A stretch of 64,000 bases of DNA, from positions 1,860,001-1,924,000 of the forward strand of contig NC_057769.1 in the NCBI RefSeq assembly GCF_010389155.1, given 5' to 3'. The notes below the pieces were generated by a model that had not been told where the DNA came from, searched no databases, and was given only the letters and a program-made list of their open reading frames with translations. Below, piece after piece: positions 62,234-64,000 of this stretch; position 1 is the stretch's first letter; each line of letters begins with the position of its first letter. Made by a program: the position numbers and the translations under genes. The DNA comes from Erigeron canadensis (lineage: Eukaryota; Streptophyta; Magnoliopsida; Asterales; Asteraceae).

Positions 62234-64000
62234 TTAAAAAAAATATGTTATAGCTAGGCTAATCAATATATATGTACGTTCATCATTTATATAATAAAAT
62301 AAAGAGATTATCTAATTAATGTCTACTTTGGGCATATATTAAGATTTAAGACATCAAGATTCAACTCAAAAATAATACTCGTATCTTTTTCATTTTTATA
62401 AAGTATAATTGATAACTTTATCATCATTTTTATAAAAATTTTGATGCTTATGCCACAAATGATGAGAATTCTGAAATAAAATAAAGTAATGCGAGTACCA
62501 AACTAATAGCAAAATTGAATAGGCTCATTAAATGTAAACACACCCACTTTTTCTTATAGAAAAATCAAAATGGTCCACGCGAAGATATGCCATTGACATC
62601 ACAAACCCATGGATGAAATGTATATTGATGTTAAGATAAGGTTTGTTCCCTAACCCCTCGTGTGGATAATAAAAGGTATGCTATGCTTGTCCTACACCTT
62701 AAACACCTAACATATTCCTTTGTTTGGTATGCCAAAAACATATAAATAATTTCTTACAAATATAAATTAAAACCATCCATAATGGTACTCATTCATATTC
62801 ATTAGTAAGTCCCACCAATATGTCACATATTTTGCATCAAAATATTTGATTATGTAAGTTTTCCTAGTAAAGGTCTTCGGAAAATAAATAGGAATCATGG
62901 TTGTGGTCCTTCATAAGTTGTTTAAAGAAGTGGTAAAATGAGGTATGCTAAATGGGTAGCAAAAATATTCATAAGTTTTAATTTAGATATAGGAATGCGG
63001 ATACAAAGATTATAAATTTAATCATTGGTTGGTGGATATAGACAAAAGTATTATTGGTTGTTTGGGGAGAATCTTTAAGCAATATGGCAAAAGAGTTTGT
63101 TACGTTTGCTTGGATCTTTGTAAAGAATGTTTTTCTTTTCCATTTGAACTTGTTATTGCCAAATAGAGTATTACTTTAGGTACAATGTAACTCTGTCAGA
63201 AGTTCATGATACAATACAATACAATACGGGTGAAAATGAGATAAGTTTAATACAATTTTTTACACACCTATTTTATTAAGTATTCATCAAATCTTTAGAA
63301 AGCTTGTTCATCTAATTATTCATTTTTATTGAAAAGTATCATGTGACATTATTTCGATGCAGACTTTGTAAGAAGCGGATTATTCAAAGCCTAAAAAAAG
63401 AGGAGATTAAAAGGTGTTATAACTGAATTTTCAAGACTCAAAATTGTTTAACGATTAAAACAAAATAATTCTTAATGTTCACTGTACACTAAAGAGAGGC
63501 TTTTCCTAAATACTCGTAATATTAACAATAATTTGTCAATTAAAAGCTTGTAAGTTAATGTATGGTTTGTTGACAACTTGTGTAATATAATACATGGATG
63601 TAGGTCTCAACTGCGTTATGACACAAAAGTTTATTCCTAAACCAGAACTCTCATGTCCTAATCAAAATTGTGGATAAGATAATAAAAAACTACATATTCC
63701 TAACTGATAAGCAAGACTAGCTAGCTTAAACCCCACCTAGGCCTCGCTACTTATTTCTAAAACAAAAAGGTGAAAAAACTATCATACTACTACTACTCGT
63801 ATTAAATTAAACGAATATCTGAATTAAAACTTGATGACGTACTCATCCAGGGGCAAGCACCCAAAGTACGCTTGAAGGGTACGTTCTACTTTCCGTAAAC
63901 AAGGAAATGATTTGTATCTATCAAAAATCCTATACATTAGGAAAGAAGATCAAAACAAATCTCTTATTTCCGGAAGGGATATACACGACCCAAGAAAACC

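Larger units (their letters stand above)
57268..64000. other. Gene-free right end of the window
   Basis: No protein or RNA gene is supported. Listed separately are Helitron ends at 59386, 60489 and 60723-61079 and a palindrome-bearing MITE at 62021-62233. An ORF at 60712-61164 (150 codons, rich in Ser, Pro, His) falls almost wholly inside a Helitron and is rejected. The rest is plain AT-rich DNA. Confidence 0.65.

Noticed and set aside
1..64000. CRISPR array, operon-like cluster, plant biosynthetic cluster or virus-like system
   Set aside because: No regularly spaced repeats. Neighbouring genes belong to unrelated families with separate promoters. No reverse transcriptase, integrase, capsid or replicase-like ORF is present.

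Overview
This is a nuclear segment of a dicot plant genome. It is AT-rich, with intron-split genes, GT-AG junctions and long gene-free stretches full of small non-autonomous transposons. The protein families all have clear plant counterparts. The repeats (Helitron ends, tRNA-derived SINEs, palindromic MITEs, GAGGTGGCAA-ended intronic elements) look like those of asterids, perhaps Asteraceae; that placement is inference.

Layout. 1-2.4 kb: gene-free. 2.4-6.6 kb: a plus-strand ankyrin/tandem-CCCH zinc-finger regulator with a 1.3 kb leader intron. 6.6-13.7 kb: gene-free, rich in Helitron pieces. 13.7-25.1 kb: a 24-exon plus-strand ARM-repeat protein of 1109 aa, rebuilt here with every junction in frame. 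26.6 kb: a short membrane-protein ORF. 27-35 kb: gene-free, with a near-perfect foldback, a fresh 202-bp tandem duplication and several palindromic MITEs. 35.2-39.5 kb: an 11-exon ER lysophosphatidic acid acyltransferase (LPAT2 type, 382 aa). 40.2-41.1 kb (minus): an intronless MHK-like kinase with eroded catalytic motifs. 42.4 kb (minus): tRNA-Asp(GTC). 43.1-43.3 kb (minus): an arabinogalactan peptide. 44.5-46.4 kb (plus): a two-exon DC1 protein. 47.7-53.6 kb (minus): a 13-exon NIMA-related kinase (NEK5/6 type, 577 aa). 54-64 kb: gene-free, with Helitrons, SINEs, hAT-like MITEs and two Mutator-like MITEs that carry 9-bp target duplications.

The genes do not form a cluster with a shared function. 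They are independent housekeeping, signalling and stress-type genes with their own promoters. No operon-like, biosynthetic or CRISPR-like system is visible. The best leads are the degenerate intronless kinase, the foldback at 27.6 kb, a two-codon upstream ORF before the CCCH gene, a strong decoy 5' splice site in the ARM gene, and the palindrome-bearing MITE at 62 kb.
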